Below, one piece after another: positions 1 through 5,853 of a DNA stretch of 6,254 nt. The position numbers were made by a program, and so were the translations under genes. Below the pieces are notes generated by a model. It had not been told where the DNA came from and made no database searches. It saw nothing but the letters and a program-made list of their open reading frames with translations. The DNA comes from Cyclobacteriaceae bacterium (lineage in GTDB: Bacteria > Bacteroidota > Bacteroidia > Cytophagales > Cyclobacteriaceae), in the NCBI GenBank assembly GCA_013140395.1, contig JABFSY010000490.1, forward strand, positions 1 to 6,254, written 5' to 3'. Position 1 is the stretch's first letter; every line of letters begins with the position of its first letter.

Positions 1-662
1 TACACTCGACCGGATTACATCGCACTTACCCTAATTGGTTAGCCTCAGAAGCTGCGCGCGGCAGCGAGTTTAACAATGCGCCAGCATTGGGAATTACACC
101 CGAGCATACAACGATCTTGCCCTTCACGCGGTTGATGGGTGGCCCGATGGATTTTACTCCGGGGTTGTTTCACTTTAAACTCAATCAATTTGAACCTACA
201 CGAAAAACAGAAGTGCGTACGACACTCGCTAAGCAATTGGCATTGTATGTAACCATGTATAGCCCATTGCAAATGGCAGCAGACTTGCCAGAGAATTACG
301 AAAAACATTTGGATGCCTTTCAGTTTATAGTAGATGTACCGGTTGATTGGAGCGACACTAAAATTTTAGAAGCAGAGCCGGGCGATTACATTACCATCGC
401 ACGGAAAGCAAAACAAACAGGCGATTGGTATGTGGGCGCCATCACCGATGAAAACAGTCGCGTGGCCGAATGGTCACTTGATTTTCTCACTGCTGGCAAA
501 AAATACGAAGCCATCATTTATCGCGATGCCAGTAACAGCGATTGGCAGACAAATCCAGAGGCGTATGTAATCGAAAAGAAAACAGTTAGCAGCAAATCAA
601 AGTTGAAAATTCAATTGGTGAAGAGTGGCGGTTGCGCTATTCAATTCAAACAAATTAATTGA
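1..662 (+). CDS. Glycoside hydrolase family 97 alpha-glycosidase, C-terminal part (5' end outside window)
   Basis: The frame is open from the window edge (first full codon at position 3) to the TGA at 660-662, giving the last 219 residues of a protein that normally has about 650-700. The ATG at 87 is internal, because homology continues upstream of it. Visible family features are HRTYPNWLASEAARG near residues 6-20 of the fragment, PEHTTILPFTRLMGGPMDFTPG near 33-54 and YSPLQMAADLPENYE further on. These belong to the end of the GH97 catalytic barrel; the Glu in SEAARG (about residue 16) and the Glu in PEH (about 34) match conserved active-site or calcium-site glutamates of the family. The remaining 130 or so residues are the C-terminal beta-sandwich. 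GH97 enzymes are calcium-dependent and usually periplasmic (SusB is the type member), but the signal peptide is off-window. Both alpha-glucosidases and alpha-galactosidases occur in the family, so the substrate is left open. Confidence 0.93.
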   Translation, partial: HSTGLHRTYPNWLASEAARGSEFNNAPALGITPEHTTILPFTRLMGGPMDFTPGLFHFKLNQFEPTRKTEVRTTLAKQLALYVTMYSPLQMAADLPENYEKHLDAFQFIVDVPVDWSDTKILEAEPGDYITIARKAKQTGDWYVGAITDENSRVAEWSLDFLTAGKKYEAIIYRDASNSDWQTNPEAYVIEKKTVSSKSKLKIQLVKSGGCAIQFKQIN

Positions 663-699
663 AATGTATTCAATACAGTCTTTTATCATCTTTCTGGAA

Positions 700-707
700 A
701 ATCTTTG
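700..707 (+). promoter_or_regulatory. Possible Bacteroidota-type -7 promoter element upstream of osmC-like gene
   Basis: AATCTTTG differs at one base from the TAnnTTTG consensus of the principal Bacteroidota sigma factor and is followed by TACC, a common context. No convincing TTTG -33 element lies at the usual distance upstream. If used, it would give a 5' untranslated leader of roughly 100 nt before the start at 818. This is a pattern match only. Confidence 0.3.
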
Positions 708-817
708 TACCTTAGTGGTGAATCTTTTCATTGATTTAAATTCTCGCACAACATGGTGCTTGCAGAATTTTTCTTTAAGCTAATTGTTAAACAAGTCAAC
801 ACTAAAAACATACAACT

Positions 818-1228
818 ATGAAACGAAGCGCATCCGCACACTGGGAAGGAGATTTGAAAACGGGAAAGGGAAGCGTCTCTTCACAAAGCACCGTACTAAA
901 CAATACACAGTATTCCTTCAAAACCCGATTTGAAGATGGAGTTGGCACCAACCCAGAAGAGTTGCTAGCCGCAGCACATGCAGGTTGTTTTACCATGGCC
1001 GTGAGCGCTGTACTTACACAAGCGGGTACGCCCCCAACATCATTGGATACTGTAGCAACATTAAATATGGAAGGATTAGATATCACCGGCATTCATCTTT
1101 CGATCCAAGGAAAAGTTCCAGGAATCACTTCGGAAAAATTTATAGAAGTGACCAAAGGCGCAGAGAAAAATTGTATCATATCCAAAGCATTGAAAGTCAC
1201 CATTACATCGGAATCGCTGTTGACCTAA
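818..1228 (+). CDS. OsmC/Ohr-family peroxiredoxin (OsmC-like)
   Basis: This 136-residue protein has the usual length of an OsmC-family thiol peroxidase, a cytoplasmic homodimer that reduces organic hydroperoxides or H2O2. The peroxidatic Cys57 lies in AAAHAGCFTMA and the resolving Cys119 in EKNCIISKAL, the two-cysteine signature of the family. Arg37 and Glu47, in RFEDGVGTNPEELLAAAH, fit the residues that activate the reactive cysteine. GTNPEELLAAAHAGCF resembles OsmC proper more than Ohr, so I favour the OsmC branch. The ATG at 818 is preceded by an A-rich leader without a Shine-Dalgarno sequence, which is normal in Bacteroidota; homology starts within a few residues of it. The gene stands alone: 155 bp separate it from the GH97 gene, and hairpins separate it from leuC. 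An unrelated stress-protection role next to leucine genes is probably a chance neighbourhood. Confidence 0.93.
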   Translation: MKRSASAHWEGDLKTGKGSVSSQSTVLNNTQYSFKTRFEDGVGTNPEELLAAAHAGCFTMAVSAVLTQAGTPPTSLDTVATLNMEGLDITGIHLSIQGKVPGITSEKFIEVTKGAEKNCIISKALKVTITSESLLT

Positions 1229-1240
1229 TCATCAACTAAC

Positions 1241-1264
1241 ACTCGTAAGCGAGTAAATTTTTTT
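1241..1264 (+). terminator. Weak hairpin plus T-run after osmC-like gene
   Basis: ACTCG (1241-1245) and CGAGT (1250-1254) form a 5-bp stem with a 4-nt loop. Three A and then seven T residues (1258-1264) follow, 12 bp after the stop codon. The position and T-run suit an intrinsic terminator, but the stem is short and partly AT. Confidence 0.4.
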
Positions 1265-1269
1265 GCTGA

Positions 1270-1305
1270 TTTGAATTACAAGTCGTAGAAAAATTCTCAT
1301 CTTCG
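1270..1305 (+). promoter_or_regulatory. Possible promoter for the leu operon
   Basis: TTTG at 1270-1273 could serve as a -33 element and CATCTTCG at 1298-1305 as a degenerate TAnnTTTG -7 element, with GTAAC following. The 24-bp spacing is longer than the usual 19-21 bp and the -7 match is imperfect, so support is weak. If correct, transcription would start near 1312 and the strong hairpin at 1329-1367 would lie in the leu leader rather than ending the upstream transcript. Confidence 0.22.
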
Positions 1306-1328
1306 TAACGATAATTTAATATCAAATC

Positions 1329-1367
1329 AATCGCCCCGTTAATCATGAAAATGATGACGGGGCGATT
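1329..1367 (+). terminator. Strong hairpin between osmC-like gene and leuC (terminator or leader element)
   Basis: AATCGCCCCGT (1329-1339) is perfectly complementary to ACGGGGCGATT (1357-1367), an 11-bp stem with a GC-rich core. Inside it, ATCAT (1342-1346) pairs with ATGAT (1351-1355) around a GAAA tetraloop (1347-1350), so the structure can extend to about 16-17 bp with one bulge. GCATTTT follows, a modest T-run set back from the stem. The hairpin ends 46 bp before the leuC start. It may be the main terminator after the osmC-like gene, or an attenuator or stabilising structure in the leu leader; the sequence alone does not decide. Confidence 0.5.
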
Positions 1368-1404
1368 GCATTTTAAAGGCATTGCGCCAAACTAACAGTT
1401 GTTG

Positions 1405-1411
1405 AAGAGAG
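1405..1411 (+). promoter_or_regulatory. Ribosome binding site deciding the leuC start
   Basis: The purine run AAGAGAG ends 2 bp before the ATG at 1414. It supports that ATG over the in-frame TTG at 1399, which has no purine-rich stretch before it and would add five residues absent from typical LeuC proteins. Confidence 0.5.
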
Positions 1412-1413
1412 AA

Positions 1414-2826
1414 ATGAGCCAATTAAAACCGAAAACAATTTTTGAAAAAATTTGGGACAGCCATGTGGTGAAACGAGCGGAGGGCTATCCGGATGCACTA
1501 TTTATCGATCGTCATTTTATCCATGAGGTGACGAGCCCACAGGCATTTGATGGCTTGAAAAAAAGGGGCATCCCAGTTTTCAACACTTCGCGCACAACAG
1601 CTACAGCCGATCATAACGTGCCCACTAAGGATCAGCATCTTCCTATCAAAGAAGCATTGTCAAGACATCAGGTAGAAACGCTACGCAAAAATTGTAAAGA
1701 GTTTGGCGTTGAATTGTATGACTTAGGTCATGCCTACCAGGGCATTGTTCACATCATCGGACCGGAGTTAGGATTAACGCAACCTGGTATGACCATCGTG
1801 TGCGGAGATAGCCACACCTCCACACACGGAGCTTTTGGAAATATTGCCTTTGGAATTGGTACCAGCGAAGTAGAGCAGGTCTTGGCCACTCAATGTATTT
1901 TGCAATACAAGCCCAAGACGATGAAGATCGAAATCAATGGCAAATTAGGTAAGGGTGTGGTGAGCAAGGATATTATTTTATACATCATCTCAAAAATATC
2001 AGCCAGTGGTGCCACTGGCTTTTTTGTGGAGTACGCGGGCGATGCTATCACTAGTCTTTCCATGGAAGCACGCATGACGATTTGCAACATGAGTATTGAG
2101 ATGGGCGCACGTGGTGGATTAATTGCTCCAGATGAAACCACTTTCAATTATATCAGAGGAAGGAAGTTTGCTCCGCAGGGTGAAGCGTTCGATCGTAAAG
2201 TAGAAGAATGGAAAAAATTGAAAACAGATAAGGGTGCCAGCTATGATTCTGTTTTAACATTTGATGCCGCTGATATCGGTCCTATGATTACTTATGGAAC
2301 AAATCCGGGTATGGGTATGAAAGTAACAGATCGAATTCCAACTATTGCAGAACTAAAAGAAATAAGCGAACAACATTCATTTACCAAGTCATTAGAGTAC
2401 ATGGGTCTTGAGCCAGGCTCCTCACTGCTTGGCAAATCCATCGATTATGTATTCATTGGAAGTTGTACCAATGCCCGCATTGAAGATCTGCGCTTGGTAG
2501 CAGATATGGTGAAAGGAAAAACCAAAGCCTCTAACGTGGAAGTTTGGGTAGTGCCTGGTTCGAAACAGGTAGAAGATCAAGCACGTAGAGAAGGTCTGGA
2601 TAAAATATTTGAGGCAGCAGGTTTTGAGCTACGAAGTCCGGGATGCTCAGCTTGTCTTGGGATGAACGAGGATAAAGTGCCAGCAGGAAAATATTGTATC
2701 AGCACGTCAAACAGAAATTTTGAAGGACGACAAGGCCCAAAGTCGAGAACATTTTTAGCGAGTCCGTTGAGTGCAGCTGCTGCGGCAATTACCGGGAGAG
2801 TGACTGATGTAAGAGAGTTTGTATAA
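1414..2826 (+). CDS. leuC: 3-isopropylmalate dehydratase large subunit
   Basis: This 470-residue protein matches the usual LeuC length (about 466). With LeuD it forms the cytoplasmic isopropylmalate isomerase, which converts 2-isopropylmalate to 3-isopropylmalate using a 4Fe-4S cluster. The three cluster ligands are visible: Cys351 in [14 protein letters not shown], and Cys411 and Cys414 in [14 protein letters not shown]. The aconitase-family motif [12 protein letters not shown] covers residues 131-142, and [10 protein letters not shown] lies near the N-terminus. The ATG at 1414 gives [19 protein letters not shown], the standard beginning; an in-frame TTG at 1399 would extend it by five residues but is less likely. 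The gene is first in a leuC-leuD-leuB-leuA cluster, and its leader holds a strong hairpin at 1329-1367. No frameshift or missing active-site residue is seen. Confidence 0.98.
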   Translation: MSQLKPKTIFEKIWDSHVVKRAEGYPDALFIDRHFIHEVTSPQAFDGLKKRGIPVFNTSRTTATADHNVPTKDQHLPIKEALSRHQVETLRKNCKEFGVELYDLGHAYQGIVHIIGPELGLTQPGMTIVCGDSHTSTHGAFGNIAFGIGTSEVEQVLATQCILQYKPKTMKIEINGKLGKGVVSKDIILYIISKISASGATGFFVEYAGDAITSLSMEARMTICNMSIEMGARGGLIAPDETTFNYIRGRKFAPQGEAFDRKVEEWKKLKTDKGASYDSVLTFDAADIGPMITYGTNPGMGMKVTDRIPTIAELKEISEQHSFTKSLEYMGLEPGSSLLGKSIDYVFIGSCTNARIEDLRLVADMVKGKTKASNVEVWVVPGSKQVEDQARREGLDKIFEAAGFELRSPGCSACLGMNEDKVPAGKYCISTSNRNFEGRQGPKSRTFLASPLSAAAAAITGRVTDVREFV

Positions 2827-2889
2827 TCGATGTTCGTTGTTGGTTGATCGTTAGTCGCGAATAACCAAGAACGAAAAACTAACAACGAG
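2827..2889 (+). repeat. Nine degenerate 7-bp repeats forming a hairpin in the leuC-leuD gap
   Basis: Directly after the leuC stop the gap divides into nine 7-bp units: TCGATGT, TCGTTGT, TGGTTGA, TCGTTAG, TCGCGAA, TAACCAA, GAACGAA, AAACTAA and CAACGAG. TAAGAA and the leuD ATG follow. The first four carry a TCGTT-like core and the last four an AAC core that is roughly its complement. As a result 2834-2845 pairs with 2877-2888 over 12 bp, including one G-T wobble, and five more pairs (2848-2852 with 2870-2874) follow a 2x2 mismatch. There is no T-run, so it is not a standard terminator. The right arm ends next to the leuD ribosome binding region, so folding could affect translation (inference). 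Confidence 0.75.
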
Positions 2890-2895
2890 TAAGAA

Positions 2896-3480
2896 ATGAG
2901 TAAAGATAAATTCACAACATTAAAAACAACTGCAGTTCCACTGCCCAACGAAAACATTGACACGGATCAGATCATTCCCGCACGTTTTTTAAAAGCAACT
3001 ACCCGCGAAGGCTTTGGCGATAACCTCTTTCGCGATTGGCGGTATAATGCTGAAGATAAACCGGTACCTGAATTTGTGTTGAATGACGCCAAGTACTCAG
3101 GAAAGATATTAGTAGCTGGGAAAAACTTTGGTTGTGGAAGTAGTAGAGAGCATGCAGCATGGGCCATTTATGACTATGGGTTTCGGGTGGTAGTGTCCAG
3201 CTTCTTTGCTGATATCTTTAAAAACAATGCCTTAAATAATGGATTGCTCCCCATTGTGGTTTCTGACCAATTTTTGAAACAGGTGTTACAAGCAGTGGAA
3301 GAAAAGCCCTCCACAGAAATTGTAGTCGACTTAGAAAATCAAATTTTACAAGTAGGAGCAGTGAAGGAAAGCTTTGAGATCAACAAGTATAAAAAAACCT
3401 GTATGATCAACGGGTATGATGATATTGATTACTTATTGAGTTTGAATAAAGAGATCAGAGAATTTGATGTAGCACATTAG
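2896..3480 (+). CDS. leuD: 3-isopropylmalate dehydratase small subunit
   Basis: This 194-residue protein is close to the usual 200 or so for LeuD. It supplies the swivelling domain of the LeuCD isomerase, which closes over the iron-sulphur site of LeuC and contributes substrate contacts. [14 protein letters not shown] at residues 20-33 and [22 protein letters not shown] around residues 75-96 (GCGSSREHA at 79-87) are the diagnostic motifs; the latter contains the substrate-binding loop. [10 protein letters not shown] follows, as expected. The ATG at 2896 has the purine-rich GAGTAAGAA just before it and no better upstream start, since the preceding 69 bp are repeat units. Its place directly after leuC fits the need for equal amounts of the two subunits. 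Confidence 0.97.
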   Translation: MSKDKFTTLKTTAVPLPNENIDTDQIIPARFLKATTREGFGDNLFRDWRYNAEDKPVPEFVLNDAKYSGKILVAGKNFGCGSSREHAAWAIYDYGFRVVVSSFFADIFKNNALNNGLLPIVVSDQFLKQVLQAVEEKPSTEIVVDLENQILQVGAVKESFEINKYKKTCMINGYDDIDYLLSLNKEIREFDVAH

Positions 3481-3550
3481 TCGTTGCTCGTTCCTAGTTG
3501 TTCGTTATTCGAGATGGCGAACAACTACCAACGAACAACCAACAACGAAG
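3481..3550 (+). repeat. Ten degenerate 7-bp repeats forming a hairpin in the leuD-leuB gap
   Basis: Directly after the leuD stop the gap divides into ten 7-bp units: TCGTTGC, TCGTTCC, TAGTTGT, TCGTTAT, TCGAGAT, GGCGAAC, AACTACC, AACGAAC, AACCAAC and AACGAAG. GAA and the leuB ATG follow. TCGTT-type units fill the left half and AACGA-type units the right half. The region folds with 3495-3504 against 3518-3527 (10 bp, perfect), then 3489-3492 against 3530-3533 after a 2x2 mismatch. The outermost TCGTTG (3481-3486) can also meet CAACGA (3543-3548). It is the same kind of element as the one at 2827-2889 but not a copy. The right end runs into AAGGA, the likely leuB ribosome binding site. Confidence 0.78.
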
Positions 3551-3553
3551 GAA

Positions 3554-4651
3554 ATGAAAAAGAAGATAGTAATCCTCCCAGGCGATGGTATCGGCAAAGA
3601 AGTCACAGCCGAAGGAAAAAAGGTATTGGAAAAAATAGCCAAGTTGTTCGATCATCAATTTGAATTTGATGAAGCGCAGATTGGTCATGATGCGATTGAA
3701 GGTAGTGGCAATCCGTTGCCGGACGAAACACTTGCAAAACTGAAAAATTGTGATGCGATTTTATTTGGAGCGGTCGGTCATCCAAAATATGACAATGACC
3801 CGACATTGAAAGTACGACCGGAGCAAGGCTTATTGAAAATGCGTAAAGAACTTGGCCTTTATGCCAATCTTCGTCCAATCAAATTGTTTGATGAGTTGCT
3901 GGAGGCCTCTAGCATCAAAGCAGAAATATTGAAAGGCTCTGACATTCTTTTCTTCCGTGAATTGACAGGTGATGTCTATTTCGGAGAGAAGGGAAGAAAG
4001 GATGATGGGAACACCGCCTTTGATCTGATGATCTATCAGCGGTATGAAGTAGAACGCATTGCCCACAAAGCTTTCCAGGCAGCACGCACCCGCAAAAAGA
4101 AAGTGACCTCTGTAGACAAGGCGAACGTATTGGAGAGTTCACGTCTATGGAGGCAAGTCGTTACTGAAATAGGTAAACAGTATCCGGATGTTGAATTGGA
4201 ACATCAATTTGTAGATTCGGCCGCCATGAAGCTCATTCAAAACCCAAGAAGTTTTGATGTAGTTGTTACAGGAAATTTATTTGGTGACATACTTACAGAT
4301 GAGGCTTCGCAGATTGCCGGCTCGATGGGGATGTTGGCGTCTGCATCGGTTGGAGACACAGTTGGTTTGTACGAACCCATCCATGGAAGTGCACATGATA
4401 TTACGGGCAAAGGAATTGCCAATCCGCTCGCATCTATTTTGTCTGTTGCCTTAATGCTGGATATTTCATTTGGCTTAAAAGAAGAATCAGAAACCATTAT
4501 CAAAGCAGTAGAGCAAACACTGAAAGCTGGCTATCGCACAGCAGATATTGCGGATTCTCATACGGAAAAAAATAAAATTTTAAATACTAGCAATATGGGA
4601 AGTTTAGTAGTTGAAAAACTTGAGAAAGTGACAAGCGCTCAAGCTGTTTAA
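3554..4651 (+). CDS. leuB: 3-isopropylmalate dehydrogenase
   Basis: This 365-residue protein (E. coli LeuB has 363) catalyses the NAD-dependent oxidation and decarboxylation of 3-isopropylmalate in the cytoplasm. PGDGIGKEV opens the protein. The malate-binding arginines are Arg97, Arg107 and Arg135, in RPEQGLLKMRKELGLYANLR and FFRELTGDVYFG. The catalytic Tyr142 and Lys189 (VDKANV) are present, as are the metal-binding Asp221, Asp245 and Asp249 (FVDSAAM and NLFGDILTDEAS). GLYEPIHGSAHDITGKGIANP near the C-terminus is the cofactor-binding loop typical of the NAD-dependent LeuB type; the loop plus RELTGDVYFG argues against isocitrate dehydrogenase. The ATG at 3554 sits just after an AAGGA-like purine run and no upstream start fits the family. 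It precedes leuA rather than following it, unlike E. coli leuABCD. Confidence 0.97.
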   Translation: MKKKIVILPGDGIGKEVTAEGKKVLEKIAKLFDHQFEFDEAQIGHDAIEGSGNPLPDETLAKLKNCDAILFGAVGHPKYDNDPTLKVRPEQGLLKMRKELGLYANLRPIKLFDELLEASSIKAEILKGSDILFFRELTGDVYFGEKGRKDDGNTAFDLMIYQRYEVERIAHKAFQAARTRKKKVTSVDKANVLESSRLWRQVVTEIGKQYPDVELEHQFVDSAAMKLIQNPRSFDVVVTGNLFGDILTDEASQIAGSMGMLASASVGDTVGLYEPIHGSAHDITGKGIANPLASILSVALMLDISFGLKEESETIIKAVEQTLKAGYRTADIADSHTEKNKILNTSNMGSLVVEKLEKVTSAQAV

Positions 4652-4652
4652 T

Positions 4653-4687
4653 ATTCTAAATTCTGACTTCAATATTCTAAATTCTAA
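4653..4687 (+). repeat. Five 7-bp tandem repeats (ATTCTAA type) in the leuB-leuA gap
   Basis: The units are ATTCTAA, ATTCTGA, CTTCAAT, ATTCTAA and ATTCTAA, covering nearly all of the 39-bp gap. The 15-mer AATATTCTAAATTCT occurs twice, at 4650-4664 and 4671-4685, exactly three units (21 bp) apart. The leuA ATG follows after TTT. The region is very AT-rich, carries no Shine-Dalgarno sequence and does not form the long hairpin of the other two gaps. Confidence 0.8.
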
Positions 4688-4690
4688 TTT

Positions 4691-5851
4691 ATGAGCCACA
4701 AAATCCAAATATTCGATACCACTCTCCGCGATGGCGAACAAGTGCCGGGTTGTCAGCTAAAGACTGAAGAGAAGGTAATTATTGCAAAAGAATTGGAAGC
4801 GCTAGGTGTGGATGTCATCGAAGCCGGTTTCCCAATTTCGAGTCCTGGGGATTTTCTTTCAGTTGTAGAAATATCGAAGGCGGTGAAAAATGTTACTGTT
4901 TGCGGACTGACACGTTCGAAAAAAGATGATATCGATGTAGCTGCCGAGGCGTTGCATCATGCCAAGCATGGACGTATTCATACGGGTATTGGTTCATCGG
5001 ATGTGCATATCAAACACAAATTCAAATCATCGCGCGAGCAAGTGCTGGAGCAAGGCGTGTGGGCCGTGAAGTACGCTAAAGCAAAAGGATATGAAGTAGA
5101 ATTTTTTGCAGAGGACGCAGGTCGTGCAGACTTGGCCTTTTTAGCTCAACTGACCGAGGCTGTGATTGCGGCAGGAGCTGATGTTGTAAATATTCCAGAC
5201 ACTACTGGGTACTGCTTGCCGCATTTGTATGGGAAACGTATCCAGTATCTATTTGAAAATGTAAAGAACATAGACAAAGCTGTCATCTCTGTTCATTGCC
5301 ACAATGATTTAGGGCTGGCAACCGCTAATACTATTGCGGGTTTAACGAACGGTGCCAGACAGGCAGAAGTCACGATTAACGGAATTGGTGAGCGGGCCGG
5401 CAATACTTCTTTAGAAGAAGTGGCCATGATTTTGCAAGTGCATAAAGATCTAGATCTATATACCAACATCAAGTCCGAACGGATTTTTGAAATTAGTCAG
5501 ATGGTGCGCGAAATGATGCACATGCCGGTGCAACCGAACAAAGCGATCGTTGGAAAGAATGCCTTCTCTCACTCTTCTGGAATTCATCAAGACGGTTTCT
5601 TGAAACATGCCGAGAACTATGAGATCATCAATCCAGCGGACGTAGGTGTTCCGAATTCTTCGATCCTGCTTACAGCTCGTAGCGGTCGCGCGGCTTTAAA
5701 ACATCGAGCCGAGTTGCTGGGTTATCACTTCGAAGGCGAAGAACTAAATACACTTTATGAAAACTTCTTGATCGTGGCAGACGAAAAGGGGAATGTGGAC
5801 AATGAGGATTTACAAGTGCTAGTGGGAAACATGCCCGTGTTGTCTCGTTAA
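4691..5851 (+). CDS. leuA: 2-isopropylmalate synthase, short form without the leucine-sensing domain
   Basis: This protein catalyses the first committed step of leucine synthesis, acetyl-CoA plus 2-oxoisovalerate to 2-isopropylmalate. [12 protein letters not shown] at residues 9-20 opens the TIM barrel, with Arg13 and the metal ligand Asp14. The other metal-site residues are His202 and His204 ([11 protein letters not shown]) and Asn238 ([14 protein letters not shown]). [28 protein letters not shown], with His299, marks the subdomain after the barrel. The protein has 386 residues against roughly 500-520 for regulated LeuA. It ends at [16 protein letters not shown], which aligns by memory with the last segment before the C-terminal leucine-binding domain. 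That is a clean domain boundary, and short LeuA forms are known, so I do not call it broken. Citramalate or homocitrate synthase are relatives, but the [12 protein letters not shown] region and the leuCDB neighbours favour LeuA. The ATG follows an AT-rich repeat with no Shine-Dalgarno sequence. Confidence 0.94.
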   Translation: MSHKIQIFDTTLRDGEQVPGCQLKTEEKVIIAKELEALGVDVIEAGFPISSPGDFLSVVEISKAVKNVTVCGLTRSKKDDIDVAAEALHHAKHGRIHTGIGSSDVHIKHKFKSSREQVLEQGVWAVKYAKAKGYEVEFFAEDAGRADLAFLAQLTEAVIAAGADVVNIPDTTGYCLPHLYGKRIQYLFENVKNIDKAVISVHCHNDLGLATANTIAGLTNGARQAEVTINGIGERAGNTSLEEVAMILQVHKDLDLYTNIKSERIFEISQMVREMMHMPVQPNKAIVGKNAFSHSSGIHQDGFLKHAENYEIINPADVGVPNSSILLTARSGRAALKHRAELLGYHFEGEELNTLYENFLIVADEKGNVDNEDLQVLVGNMPVLSR

Positions 5852-5853
5852 GG

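Noticed and set aside
985..1239. Second-frame ORF inside the osmC-like gene, and the other open frames overlapping the leu genes on either strand
   Set aside because: They lie over well-supported genes, show no recognisable family features and have the composition expected of out-of-frame reading.
1345..1395. 16-codon ORF starting inside the leuC-upstream hairpin, as a leucine leader peptide
   Set aside because: It has only one Leu codon, no run of branched-chain codons and no visible ribosome binding site, so it does not fit an attenuation peptide.
1399..1413. TTG at 1399 as the leuC start
   Set aside because: It would add five residues (MLKRE) ahead of the family's normal N-terminus; the ATG at 1414 has an AAGAGAG run just upstream.
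2834..2888. leuC-leuD hairpin as a Rho-independent terminator
   Set aside because: The stem is AT-rich with a wobble and a 2x2 mismatch, no T-run follows, and LeuD is needed in equal amounts with LeuC.
2827..3550. Heptad spacers read as a CRISPR array
   Set aside because: Units are 7 bp, degenerate, contiguous without spacers, and interrupted by the leuD gene.
4691..5851. leuA as a truncated pseudogene
   Set aside because: All catalytic residues are present, the end is at a domain boundary, the next gene begins 2 bp later with no remnant of the missing domain, and short LeuA forms occur elsewhere.
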